Positions 37,901-45,623 of a DNA stretch of 64,000 nucleotides are shown here, one piece after another. The notes under the pieces are model-generated. The model was not told the DNA's origin, did not search any database, and saw nothing but the letters and a program-made list of their open reading frames with translations. Source of the stretch: Streptomyces drozdowiczii (lineage in GTDB: Bacteria > Actinomycetota > Actinomycetes > Streptomycetales > Streptomycetaceae); the NCBI RefSeq assembly GCF_026167665.1, contig NZ_CP098740.1, forward strand, positions 5,208,001 to 5,272,000, given 5' to 3'. The position numbers were made by a program, and so were the translations under genes. Position 1 is the first letter of the stretch. The number at the start of each line of letters is the position of its first letter.

Positions 37901-38492
37901 GCTGTACGTCTCCGACCACCCGCTGTTCGGCCTGGAGCACGTCCTGTCCGACAAGTCGGACGCGGCGATCTCGCAGCTCACCGGCGGTGAGCACGCCGAC
38001 GGCGCGATCGTCACGGTGGGCGGCATCATCTCCGGCCTCCAGCGCAAGATGACCAAGCAGGGCAACGCCTGGGCCATCGCCACCGTGGAGGACCTGGCGG
38101 GCTCCATCGAGTGCATGTTCTTCCCCGCGACCTATCAGCTGGTCTCCACCCAGCTCGTCGAGGACACCGTCGTCTTCGTCAAGGGGCGCCTCGACAAGCG
38201 CGAGGACGTGCCGCGCCTGGTCGCGATGGAGATGCAGGTCCCCGACCTCTCCTCGGCCGGCACCAACGCACCGGTCGTCCTGACCATCCCCACGGTCCGG
38301 GTCACCCCGCCGATGGTCAGCCGGCTCGGCGAGGTGCTGAACAGCCACCGGGGCGACACCGAGGTACGCATCCGGCTCCAGGGCCCCCGCAAGACCACGG
38401 TGCTCCGGCTCGACCGGCACCGGGTGAAGCCGGACCCGGCGCTCTTCGGCGACCTGAAGGTGCTGCTCGGCCCGTCCTGCCTGGCGGGCTGA
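34956..38492 (+). CDS. dnaE: DNA polymerase III alpha subunit DnaE
   Basis: This 1178-residue protein is the replicative polymerase subunit. The N-terminal PHP domain starts THLHVHTQYSLLDG (residues 7-20) and may carry metal-dependent proofreading in actinobacteria. The polymerase core has PDVDIDFDERRR with Asp417, Asp419 and Asp421 in the active-site loop. The helix-hairpin-helix and OB-fold regions follow (ITVGGIISGLQRKM-type segment near 1020). The start is GTG at 34956 with GGAGG upstream. It is the DnaE1-type essential enzyme rather than the mutasome DnaE2, judged by length and context. Confidence 0.97.
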   Translation: MTKPPFTHLHVHTQYSLLDGAARLKDMFTACNDMGMTHIAMTDHGNLHGAYDFFHSAQKAGVTPIIGIEAYVAPESRKHKRKIQWGQPHQKRDDVSGSGGYTHKTIWAANRTGLHNLFKLSSDAYAEGWLQKWPRMDKETISQWSEGLIASTGCPSGEVQTRLRLGQFDEALKAASDYKDIFGEGRYFLELMDHGIEIERRVRDGLLEIGKKLGIPPLVTNDSHYTYASEATAHDALLCIQTGKNLSDPDRFRFDGTGYYLKTTDEMYGVDSSDAWQEGCANTLLVAQQIDTTGMFEKRDLMPKFEIPEGYTEITWFQEEVRTGMNRRFPNGVPEDRQKQVEYEMDIIIQMGFPGYFLVVADFIMWAKNNGIAVGPGRGSAAGSIVSYALGITDLDPIEHGLIFERFLNPERVSMPDVDIDFDERRRVEVIRYVTEKYGADKVAMIGTYGKIKAKNAIKDSARVLGYPYAMGDRLTKAMPADVLGKGIDLNGITDPSHPRYSEAGEIRGMYENEPDVKKVIDTAKGVEGLVRQMGVHAAGVIMSSEPIVDHAPVWVRHTDGVTITQWDYPQCESLGLLKMDFLGLRNLTIMDDAIKMVKSNKGIDLEMLALPLDDPKTYELLCRGDTLGVFQFDGGPMRSLLRQMQPDNFEDISAVSALYRPGPMGMNSHTNYAERKNGRQEITPIHPELEEPLKEVLGLTYGLIVYQEQVQKAAQIVAGYSLGEADILRRVMGKKKPEELAKNFVLFEAGAKKKGFSDAAIKALWDVLVPFAGYAFNKAHSSAYGLVTYWTAYLKANYPAEYMAALLTSVKDDKDKSAVYLNECRRMGIKVLPPNVNESESNFAAQGDDVILFGLTAVRNVGQNVVDSIIRCRKAKGKYSTFPDFLDKVEAVVCNKRTVESLIKAGAFDEMGHTRKGLVAHHEPMIDNVVQVKRKEAEGQFDLFGGGEEDSDEPGFGLDVEFSDVEWEKSYLLAQEREMLGLYVSDHPLFGLEHVLSDKSDAAISQLTGGEHADGAIVTVGGIISGLQRKMTKQGNAWAIATVEDLAGSIECMFFPATYQLVSTQLVEDTVVFVKGRLDKREDVPRLVAMEMQVPDLSSAGTNAPVVLTIPTVRVTPPMVSRLGEVLNSHRGDTEVRIRLQGPRKTTVLRLDRHRVKPDPALFGDLKVLLGPSCLAG

Positions 38493-38508
38493 ACTCCCCT
38501 ACGCGTAC

Positions 38509-38546
38509 GAGAGGGGCGGCTCCGCTTGCGCGGGGTCGCCCCTCTC
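38509..38546. terminator. Terminator between dnaE and the small convergent gene
   Basis: GAGAGGGGCG at 38509-38518 pairs with CGCCCCTCTC at 38537-38546, with further pairing in the loop. It lies 17 bp past the dnaE stop and 28 bp from the convergent small gene, so it may serve both. Confidence 0.8.
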
Positions 38547-38573
38547 GGTGTGCCTGCCTTACCGGGAGTCCGG

Positions 38574-38753
38574 TCAGTTGTGGCCGAAGCGCCGCTGATG
38601 CTTGCGCGCAACATCGGCAGGGCTGCCCTGAGCCTGCGACTCCATCGGGCTCCGCGCCTCGGTGGCCGTCGCGCGTGCCTCCTGAGCACCGCGCTCCGCC
38701 TGCGAAGCGCGGTCCTGCTGGCTGCCCTGCTTGCGGTTCTTGTTCTTGGCCAT
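38574..38753 (-). CDS. Small basic hydrophilic protein, 59 residues
   Basis: The protein begins MAKNKNRKQGSQQDRASQAE and is almost free of hydrophobic residues, with many Gln, Arg, Ala and Ser; it is probably disordered or helical. A perfect AGGAGG lies 7 bp before the ATG at 38753, and an AT-rich promoter-like stretch lies upstream, so expression is likely to be good. Similar small proteins occur next to dnaE in other Streptomyces, as far as I recall. No function is known. Confidence 0.8.
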   Translation of the reverse strand: MAKNKNRKQGSQQDRASQAERGAQEARATATEARSPMESQAQGSPADVARKHQRRFGHN

Positions 38754-38975
38754 GGTGTTCCTCCTATAAGGACTCTCGGGGCCAGGACCACCGTCAGATT
38801 CACATAATCGGATAAACATCGCATGTCGGATCATTACCGTGCGTAGTGACGGGGTATGATGCGCGCTTTTCGTGATCCGCCACGCCGATGATCGAGTTCC
38901 GGCCGTTAACCCCGGTGCGGTCGGGCAGACTCGAAGGAACCCTGAGAAAACCCGATCCCGAATGCCTGGAAGAGG

Positions 38976-40298
38976 GTGGAACGCGTGGACCGTTGCGTCG
39001 TCCTGGTGGACGCCGGCTATCTGCTGGGCGCAGCCGCGAGTCTGCTGGCAGGAGAGCCCGCCCGGTCCCGCATCACCGTCGACCACGCGGCCCTCATCCA
39101 GCAGCTGCGCGAACGCGCCGAGGCCGACACCGCACAGCCGCTGCTGCGGATCTACTGGTTCGACGGCGCCCCCGACCGCGTCCCGCAGCCCGAGCACCGC
39201 AGGCTGCGCGTGATGCCCCGGGTCACCGTTCGGCTGGGCGCCCTCACCCGCAGTGACGGACGCTGGGCGCAGAAGGGCGTCGACGCCGCGATGCACGCCG
39301 AGCTGACCGAGCTCGCCCGCAACCGCGCCTGCTCCGACGTGGTCCTGGTGACCGGCGACGGCGACCTGCTCCCCGGCCTGATGTCCGCCAAGGAGCACGG
39401 CGTCGCCGTCCACCTCTGGGCCGTCCAGGCCGCCGACGGCGACTACAACCAGTCCGAGGACCTGGTCGCCGAGGCCGACGAGCGCCGCGTCCTCGACCGG
39501 GCCTGGATCACCCAGGCCGTCCGCGCCAAGGAGACCGGCGGCCCCTGCGCCCCGCCGCCCGCCCCGCGCCCCGAGATCGCCGCGATCCTCTCCGCCCCGC
39601 TGCCGGAGTCGGCCATCGCCGCCTCCGCCGAGCGGGCGTCCAGGGCTGCCGCGCAGGCCGACGCGGCCCGCGACGACGAGGAGGCGGCCCCCCGGCCCGG
39701 TGACGCCCCCGCCCCGCCCGCGCACGGGCACGGGCACGGGCACGGCGCCAGGGGAGTGCCCACCCCGAAGGACCTCGCCGGCACCCTGCGCGGGCCCGCC
39801 GGACCGGCCGAGCGGCAGCCCGCCCCGCAGCCCGCGGCGACCCTGCGCTGGTCCTCGGACCGGGGCTGGGTGGAGCGCGGCGGCCCGCTGGGCGAACCCC
39901 CGGAGACCGCGTCCCTGCCGACGCTCGCCCAGCTCACCAGCGCCGAACAGCGGTGGGCCGACCGCGAGGAGGACATCACCACGGTCGGCGGCGACCCCTT
40001 CGAGGTGGGCCAGGTCTTCGCCCGGCGCTGGATGGAACGGCTGCCGGAGACCGGCCACCTGCAGAAGCTCTCCGCGCTCTACCCGCGCATCCCGCACCGC
40101 ATCGACGGCGAACTCCTGCGGTACGCGGCCCGCTTCGGCCTCCTCGCCCACAAGGACGACCAGATCGACGAGCACGACCGGTACGCGATCCGGGCGGGCT
40201 TCTGGCGCGAGATCGACGTACGGGCCGCCGCCGACCACGCCCCGGCGGCCGAGCGGGCCGCGGAGAAGGCCGGGAAATCCGGGCCCGGTGGAGACTGA
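38976..40298 (+). CDS. NYN domain (PIN-like) protein
   Basis: The 440-residue protein has an N-terminal NYN/LabA-like domain at about 1-175, a PIN-like fold found in RNases. Conserved acidic positions are in VVLVDAGYLLG, KGVDAAMHAEL and VVLVTGDGDLLPGL. A low-complexity Pro/Ala linker with a Gly-His repeat (about residues 250-258) leads to a conserved C-terminal domain with FEVGQVFARRWMERLPE and LPRIPHRIDGELLR-like sequence. It may act on RNA, but the target is unknown. The start is GTG at 38976 or 38985. A TATGAT at 38855-38860 could be its -10 box. Confidence 0.88.
   Translation: MERVDRCVVLVDAGYLLGAAASLLAGEPARSRITVDHAALIQQLRERAEADTAQPLLRIYWFDGAPDRVPQPEHRRLRVMPRVTVRLGALTRSDGRWAQKGVDAAMHAELTELARNRACSDVVLVTGDGDLLPGLMSAKEHGVAVHLWAVQAADGDYNQSEDLVAEADERRVLDRAWITQAVRAKETGGPCAPPPAPRPEIAAILSAPLPESAIAASAERASRAAAQADAARDDEEAAPRPGDAPAPPAHGHGHGHGARGVPTPKDLAGTLRGPAGPAERQPAPQPAATLRWSSDRGWVERGGPLGEPPETASLPTLAQLTSAEQRWADREEDITTVGGDPFEVGQVFARRWMERLPETGHLQKLSALYPRIPHRIDGELLRYAARFGLLAHKDDQIDEHDRYAIRAGFWREIDVRAAADHAPAAERAAEKAGKSGPGGD
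39721..39747 (+). repeat. GCACGG hexamer repeat in the NYN gene
   Basis: Four tandem GCACGG-type units encode alternating Gly and His in the linker of the NYN protein. The tract is short and in frame, so copy changes would leave the frame intact. Confidence 0.7.
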
Positions 40299-40410
40299 GT
40301 CCACATCGGCCCGAGGGCCGCTCGACCCGGCCGCCGTCGGTGGCGTCGATGTCCGATCGGTGCGGCCCCGGGCGTAATGCCGGTCCCCGGACCCCGTACC
40401 CTCGTACCTC

Positions 40411-41427
40411 GTGAGTACGGGGACAGTACAGGCGCCGACGGCGAGCGGCACCGTGTGCGCGGTGCGCGATCTGGTGAAGACCTATCCCCCGGCCCGGGGC
40501 CGCCGCGGCACGCCCGCGACCCCCGAAGTACGCGCCACCGACGGCATCAGCCTCGACGTCCGGCGCGGTGAGATCTTCGGACTGCTCGGGCCCAACGGAG
40601 CCGGCAAGTCCACCCTCGTACGCCAGCTCACCGGGCTGATGCGGCCCGACTCCGGCAGCGTCGACGTCCTCGGCCACGACCTCGTGCGCCACCCCGAGCG
40701 GGCCTCCCGGCTGATCGGCTACCTCGGGCAGGAGTCCACCGCCCTGGACGAGCTGACCGTCGCCCTCGCCGCCGAGACCACCGGGCGGCTGCGCGGGCTC
40801 CCCGTGCGCGAGGCACGGGCCGAGCGCGACGCCGTCCTGGACGAGCTGGGCCTCACCGACCTCGCGGCCCGGCCGCTGAAGAAGCTCTCCGGCGGCCAGC
40901 GGCGCCTCGCCTGCTTCGCCGCCGCGCTCGTCGGGGAGCGCCCCGTGCTCGTCCTGGACGAGCCCACAACGGGCATGGACCCGGTGGCCCGGCGCGCCGT
41001 CTGGGCCGCCGTCGACCGCCGGCGCGCCGAGCGCGGCGCCACGGTCCTGCTCGTCACGCACAACGTCATCGAGGCGGAGACCGTCCTCGACCGGGTGGCC
41101 GTCATCGAGCGCGGCAAGGTCATCGCCTGCGACACCCCCGCCGGGCTCAAGGAGCGCGTCGCCGGGGAGGTGCGGGTCGAGCTGATGTGGCGGGAGCGCG
41201 CCCCGCTGGACATCCCCGAGGTCGCGGCCCTGCGCGCGTGCGCCCAGGAGTCCGGGCGGCGCTGGGCGCTGCGGCTCGCGCCCGACGAGGCGCGGGCGGC
41301 GGTGGCCGCGGTGACCGGGGGCGCGGCCTTCGCGCAGCTCGACGACTTCAGCCTGGCGACGCCGAGCCTGGAGGACGTCTACCTCGCGCTCGGCGGCGGC
41401 GCGACCAAGGGACTGGTGAAGGCATGA
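40411..41427 (+). CDS. ABC transporter ATP-binding protein
   Basis: The 338-residue ATPase has Walker A GPNGAGKST at about residues 61-69, a Q-loop near YLGQES, the signature LSGGQRR, Walker B VLVLDEPTTGMD and the switch His in VTHN. It resembles ATPases of DrrA/ABC-2 exporters with a C-terminal extension of about 90 residues. The stop overlaps the permease start (ATGA), so the two form one exporter. The substrate is unknown. The start is GTG at 40411. Confidence 0.93.
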   Translation: MSTGTVQAPTASGTVCAVRDLVKTYPPARGRRGTPATPEVRATDGISLDVRRGEIFGLLGPNGAGKSTLVRQLTGLMRPDSGSVDVLGHDLVRHPERASRLIGYLGQESTALDELTVALAAETTGRLRGLPVREARAERDAVLDELGLTDLAARPLKKLSGGQRRLACFAAALVGERPVLVLDEPTTGMDPVARRAVWAAVDRRRAERGATVLLVTHNVIEAETVLDRVAVIERGKVIACDTPAGLKERVAGEVRVELMWRERAPLDIPEVAALRACAQESGRRWALRLAPDEARAAVAAVTGGAAFAQLDDFSLATPSLEDVYLALGGGATKGLVKA

Positions 41428-42209
41428 GCGGAATCGGTGCGGTGGCCGGGGCGGCCGCGACGCTCGCCCCCCGGGCCCGGCTGTTCCCCTCTCTCGCGGC
41501 CGTCTACCGCGCCCAGCTCTCCCGGGCCCGGGTGGCCCGCATCCCGCTGCTGTTCGTGGCGACCTTCCAGTCCGTCGGGATCATGATCCTCATGCGCGGG
41601 GTGGTGGACGGCGGCTCCGAGGCGCGGGCCGTCGTCGCCGGGTCCAGCGTCCTGGTCGTCGCCTTCGTCGCGCTGAACCTGCTGGCCCAGTACTTCGGGC
41701 AGCTCCGGGCGGGCGGCGGGCTCGACCACTACGCCACCCTGCCCGTGCCGCCCGCCGCCGTCGTGCTCGGCGCGGCGGGGGCGTACGCCTCCTTCACCGT
41801 CCCCGGCACCGTCGTCACCGCGGTGACCGGCAGCGTGCTGTTCGGGCTGCCGATGGCGCATCTGTGGGTGCTCGTGGCCGTCGTGCCGCTGTCCGGGGCG
41901 GCGCTCTCGGGCCTCGGCGCCGCGCTGGGGCTGCTCGCGCCGCGCCAGGAGCTGGCCACGCTGCTCGGGCAGCTCGGCATGTCCGCCGCGCTCCTGCTGG
42001 GCGTCCTGCCGGCCGACCGGCTGCCGGAGCCGGTGGACTGGGCGCGCGATCTGCTGCCGTCGACGTACGGGGTGGAGGCGCTGGCCCGGTCCTTCGGCGC
42101 CCACCCCGACTGGGCGGTCGTCGCGCTCGACCTCGCGGTCTGCGCCGTCGTCGGTGTCGTCTCGCTCGCCGTCGCCACCTGGGCGTACCGCAGGGCGGCG
42201 GTCCGGTGA
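41424..42209 (+). CDS. ABC-2 type transporter permease
   Basis: The 261-residue protein has six hydrophobic helices in the ABC-2 pattern, with a GLDHYATLPVPPAAVVLG segment between helices 2 and 3 and a late LPSTYGVEALARSFG loop. It would pair with the ATPase encoded just before it, whose stop it overlaps by 4 bp. The direction is probably export, as for DrrB-like permeases; the cargo cannot be told. Confidence 0.9.
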   Translation: MSGIGAVAGAAATLAPRARLFPSLAAVYRAQLSRARVARIPLLFVATFQSVGIMILMRGVVDGGSEARAVVAGSSVLVVAFVALNLLAQYFGQLRAGGGLDHYATLPVPPAAVVLGAAGAYASFTVPGTVVTAVTGSVLFGLPMAHLWVLVAVVPLSGAALSGLGAALGLLAPRQELATLLGQLGMSAALLLGVLPADRLPEPVDWARDLLPSTYGVEALARSFGAHPDWAVVALDLAVCAVVGVVSLAVATWAYRRAAVR

Positions 42210-42243
42210 GGCGCGGCTCGCGGGCGCCTGGCACGATGGCACG

Positions 42244-43293
42244 GTGACCGCACCTCTGACGCCGCCGAACCGGCCCTCGCCCGACGACCACCACGACTGG
42301 CAGAAGCCGGGCGGTCCCGCCGCTGTGTACGGCTCCCACCCGGCGCCCTCGCCGGTGGTGGACCGGGAGGAGCTGCGCGCCGATCTGCGGCGGGCGGGTG
42401 TCGTCGCGGCCGTGGTGACCGTCGCGGGCGTCCTGATGGGGCTGCTGTGGCTGTGGCTGGCGCCCCGGGTGCCGCTGATCTCCGACAACACCGCGGTGTT
42501 CCTCAACGACAGCGAGGGCGAGGAGGCGATCGGGGCCGACGGCACGTTCGCCCTGCTCGGGCTGGCGTTCGGGGCGGTCTCGGCGGGTCTCGTCTTCTGG
42601 TTCCACCGGCGCGGCGGGATCTGGCTGACGGTGGGGCTCGCGGTGGGCAGCGTGCTCGGGTCGCTGCTGGCGTGGCAGCTCGGGACGCGGCTCGGGCCGA
42701 CGTCGGATGTGGTCGCGCATGCGCGGGAGGTCGGCAAGGGGGTTGTGTTCGACGCGCCGTTGGAGATGCACGCGCATGGAGTGCTGTTGGCTTGGGGGCT
42801 GGCGGCGATGGTGGTGCATCTGGCGTTGACGGCGGCTTGGGGGCCGCGGGATTTTGAGGGGGAGTGGGGGTCCTACGGGGGTGGGGGCCCGGCGCACCAG
42901 GGGCGCCTTCGGCGCCGTCGTCCGGGCCCGGCGGAGCGTAGGGCCGCTGCGCGGGGCTTTCCCCTACCCGCCCCTTCCCGAAACCGGGGCTCCGCCCCGG
43001 ACCCCGCGCCTCAAACGCCGGCGGGGCTTGATTTCCGCGGCGGGGGTGGGTTTCGGGGCTCCGCCCGGGCCCCGCGCCTCAAGCGCCGGCGGGGCTGGGT
43101 TGTACCTCAACCTCGGCCGATGTCCGCGAATACCGCGTCCGTCAGGGCCGCCAGGTCCTCCGGGGACAGTTCCACCTCCAGGCCCCGGCGGCCCGCCGAG
43201 ACGCAGATCGTGGGGTGGGTGCGGGCCGACGCGTCCAGGACCGTGGGGAGGCGTTTGCGTTGGCCCAGGGGGGAGATGCCGCCCCGGACGTAG
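42244..43293 (+). CDS. DUF2567-like membrane protein with doubtful C-terminus
   Basis: The credible part covers about residues 1-205, up to near 42870: a hydrophilic N-terminus, then four hydrophobic segments (VVAAVVTVAGVLMGLLWLWL, FALLGLAFGAVSAGLVFWF, IWLTVGLAVGSVLGSLLAW, GVLLAWGLAAMVVHLALTAA). This fits the DUF2567 family. After WGPRDFEGEWGSYGGGG the open frame runs on through the dispersed repeats and ends at 43293, antisense to the YbaK gene, so the natural stop seems lost, perhaps through an indel in the G-runs at 42858-42890. The start is GTG at 42244. The true end should be near 42860-42940. Confidence 0.7.
   Translation: MTAPLTPPNRPSPDDHHDWQKPGGPAAVYGSHPAPSPVVDREELRADLRRAGVVAAVVTVAGVLMGLLWLWLAPRVPLISDNTAVFLNDSEGEEAIGADGTFALLGLAFGAVSAGLVFWFHRRGGIWLTVGLAVGSVLGSLLAWQLGTRLGPTSDVVAHAREVGKGVVFDAPLEMHAHGVLLAWGLAAMVVHLALTAAWGPRDFEGEWGSYGGGGPAHQGRLRRRRPGPAERRAAARGFPLPAPSRNRGSAPDPAPQTPAGLDFRGGGGFRGSARAPRLKRRRGWVVPQPRPMSANTASVRAARSSGDSSTSRPRRPAETQIVGWVRADASRTVGRRLRWPRGEMPPRT
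42971..43028. repeat. Dispersed intergenic repeat, copy B
   Basis: It is nearly identical over about 50 bp to copy A at 21611-21666, including CCGGGGCTCCGCCCCGG and CCTCAAACGCCGGCG. It sits, like copy A, between two convergent genes. Confidence 0.82.
43050..43098. repeat. Dispersed intergenic repeat, diverged copy C
   Basis: A second, shorter relative of copy B follows 22 bp later, with GGGGCTCCGCCCGGGC and CCTCAAGCGCCGGCGG. It ends just before the YbaK stop. Confidence 0.75.
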
Positions 43294-43607
43294 CCCGTGG
43301 TGCGTTCCGCCGCGGCCGGGTCCGCCATCGTGGCGCGTTTGCCGCCCGCCGCCGCGGCCAGGGCCTTCAGGTCCAGGCTCCCGGCGACCGGGACGACCGC
43401 CACCGTCAGGCGGCCGTCCACGTCGGCCACCAGGGTCTTGAAGACGCGGTCGGGGGAGACGCCCAGGGCCTGGGCCGCCTCCTCGCCGTACGAGGGCGAC
43501 GCCGGGTCGTGCTCGTACGCGTGGACCGTGAACGCCGTGCCCGCCGCCGTCAGGGCGACCGTGGCGGGGGTGCCGCCGGACGGGGACTTCTTCTGCTTCT
43601 TGGCCAT
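43107..43607 (-). CDS. ybaK: YbaK/EbsC family Cys-tRNA(Pro) deacylase
   Basis: The 166-residue protein has the YbaK/ProX editing fold, which hydrolyses wrongly charged Cys-tRNA-Pro. The family segments FKTLVADVDGRL (catalytic Lys), VAVVPVAGSLDLKALA and TGYVRGGISPLGQRKRLP are present. The start ATG at 43607 is 4 bp after the stop of the Lon-N gene on the same strand, so they are cotranscribed. Confidence 0.93.
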   Translation of the reverse strand: MAKKQKKSPSGGTPATVALTAAGTAFTVHAYEHDPASPSYGEEAAQALGVSPDRVFKTLVADVDGRLTVAVVPVAGSLDLKALAAAAGGKRATMADPAAAERTTGYVRGGISPLGQRKRLPTVLDASARTHPTICVSAGRRGLEVELSPEDLAALTDAVFADIGRG

Positions 43608-43611
43608 GGCC

Positions 43612-44355
43612 TCAGTTGGGGTGCGTCGGGGCGACGGTCAGGTCCACCGCCGGGAGGGACGGCAGGTGCCGGATGACCGCCGTCTCCGCGCGGAGGATGC
43701 GCAGCTCCTCGCGGAGGCGGGTCGCGGTGTCCGGGGCCTGGAGGAGCCGCTGCTTGGCGGGGACGTCCAGGACCACCGTCGAGGCGACCAGGTAGGAGAC
43801 GACCGACGGGTCGTCCGGCAGGTCCGCCCCCGTGGTGAGGGAGCGCTCGCTCGCGCCCGCCAGGCGCTTCTGGTAGCCGCGGAAGGCCCGCAGGACGCCC
43901 TCGGCGAGCGGGTCCGCCTCGTCGCCCGGGTCCTCCTCCAGCTCCTCCAGCTCGGCCGTGAGGAAGGGGCCGGTGGCGTCCACGGACAGGAGCCGGACCC
44001 GGGTGGTGCCGGTGGCCAGGACCTCGTAGCTGCCGTCCGCGCGCTCCCGGATGGTCGCGGCGTCGGCGACGCAGCCCACCCGGTGCAGCGACTGGAGCGG
44101 ATCGGGTCCGAAGCCGTCGGCCGGGCCGCGTTCGACGGGCTTGCGGACCGCCTCCGGCATGCCGAGACCCGTCACGGCGGTCTCCCGGCCGTCCCGGATG
44201 GCGACCACGGCGAACCGGCGCGGTTCGTCCTCGTCGATGGTGAGGAGCTCACGCATCATGGCGCGATATCGCTCCTCGAAGACGTTGAGGGGCAGCACGA
44301 GGCCCGGGAACAGCACCGCGTTCAGCGGAAACAGAGGCAGGCGAGCGGTGGTCAC
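43612..44355 (-). CDS. Lon N-terminal (LAN) domain protein
   Basis: The 247-residue protein is a stand-alone substrate-binding domain of the Lon protease family without ATPase or protease parts. It begins TTARLPLFPLNAVLFPGLVL and has the typical LNVFEERYRAMM. Such proteins are common in actinobacteria; their role is not known. The start is GTG at 44355, only 5 bp after the stop of the upstream gene. Confidence 0.9.
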   Translation of the reverse strand: MTTARLPLFPLNAVLFPGLVLPLNVFEERYRAMMRELLTIDEDEPRRFAVVAIRDGRETAVTGLGMPEAVRKPVERGPADGFGPDPLQSLHRVGCVADAATIRERADGSYEVLATGTTRVRLLSVDATGPFLTAELEELEEDPGDEADPLAEGVLRAFRGYQKRLAGASERSLTTGADLPDDPSVVSYLVASTVVLDVPAKQRLLQAPDTATRLREELRILRAETAVIRHLPSLPAVDLTVAPTHPN

Positions 44356-44360
44356 AGCGG

Positions 44361-45389
44361 TCAAGCGTAATGGCCGCGCGCCCGCCCTCGTCCGGAGCCT
44401 TGCTTCAGCGGGGTCGCGGAGGCCACCCGGAGCCGTGCGCTGTCCCGCGCGTCCAGGAACCGGCCCAGCGGATCGCCGGACACCGAAGCCCACGGGAACG
44501 AGGACGCGTGCGGGCCGATCCGGCCGAACTGCTCCAGCGCCTCCGCCCACCGGCCCCGTACCACCAGGACGTACGCGAGCAGATTGCGGACCTCGGCCGG
44601 CCACGGGTCGCCCGGGGCGAAGGAGGCCGACAGCGAGATGGCCAGATCCGCCGCCGCGTCGATCCGCTCCTGCTGCACCGAGGTCGACCGGGCGTCCCAG
44701 GGACCCTCCGTCAGCATCGCGAACGCCGCGCGCAGCGGCAGCGCCTGCACCAGGGAGCTGGGCACCGAGTCCTCGGCGGCCCGCTCGGCGAAGTCGAAGC
44801 ACTCGCGGTGCGAGCCGTACCAGGCGGCCGACAGGTACTGGAGGGCGGCCACATGGCAGCCGTAGTGGTGCGTGGAGCGCTGGAGGGCTTCCCCCCACAG
44901 CGCCTCGAACGTGGTGTGCGTGGCCTGCGTGCCCCGGGCGTGGTCCAGGGCGAGGCGCCAGGGCACCGGGTCGCGCGGATCACCGGCCGCGGCCGCCGTG
45001 ATCAGCGGCCCCAGCTCGCGCAGCTGCTCCGCGCGCGCCGGGGACTCCCAGGCGCGGTCGACCGCGAGCTGGGCCTTGACGAGCAGCGCGTCCGGATCGT
45101 GCGGCGCGGCGGCCAGCCAGTCCGCGAGCCAGCCGTCCCGGTTGCGGGCGAACGCGACGAGCCGTCTCAGATAGCGGTCCCGGCTCTCCCACTCGGCCGC
45201 GTCCCGGGTGGTCGCCAGGAGCTTCGCGGCCGGTTCGTACTCCCCGGCCGCGGCGGCCACCAGCGCCGGGGACAGCCGTTCGTCGGGGGCGTCGAGCAGC
45301 ACCGCGTGGTCCGCGGGCAGCCCGGTGGAGAGCACCGGGGTGTGCCGGATCACGCGCGCGGTTCGGAGCAGAGCGCGGAGGAAAGGCAT
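44361..45389 (-). CDS. Conserved hypothetical protein, helical-repeat like
   Basis: The 342-residue protein is rich in Ala, Leu, Trp and Arg and looks like a string of helix pairs, similar to TPR-type folds (for example AAKLLATTRDAAEWESRDRY and VVRGRWAEALEQFGRIG). I recognise no catalytic motif and no signal sequence. The start is ATG at 45389 (MPFLRALLRTARV) or 45401. It probably heads an operon with the Lon-N and YbaK genes. The 234 bp upstream (45390-45623) show no gene. Confidence 0.78.
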   Translation of the reverse strand: MPFLRALLRTARVIRHTPVLSTGLPADHAVLLDAPDERLSPALVAAAAGEYEPAAKLLATTRDAAEWESRDRYLRRLVAFARNRDGWLADWLAAAPHDPDALLVKAQLAVDRAWESPARAEQLRELGPLITAAAAGDPRDPVPWRLALDHARGTQATHTTFEALWGEALQRSTHHYGCHVAALQYLSAAWYGSHRECFDFAERAAEDSVPSSLVQALPLRAAFAMLTEGPWDARSTSVQQERIDAAADLAISLSASFAPGDPWPAEVRNLLAYVLVVRGRWAEALEQFGRIGPHASSFPWASVSGDPLGRFLDARDSARLRVASATPLKQGSGRGRARGHYA

Positions 45390-45623
45390 GGTGCAGACCA
45401 TTCAAAAGCGCAGGTGGAGGCGGGCGCCAGGGGGTGCGCTGTGAAGCATTTGTGCCGAGCGGATGGGTTGCCCGGTGGCCGGTCAAGGTGCGGTAAAGGA
45501 ATCCGGGGTTTCTGGCTGGTTCTCGTGGGTGGTGGGCAGAAGGTCCGTGGTCTGCCCGGCGGCGACAGGGGCCCGCGCGGCCCGCCGCCCCGGGGCGGGA
45601 GGCCCGCGTCCGGCGCCCGGCAG

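Noticed and set aside
34926..38420. A 1164-codon open frame antisense to dnaE
   Set aside because: It is a mirror of the third-position GC bias of dnaE; its product is low complexity (His/Asp/Val/Leu) with no domain.
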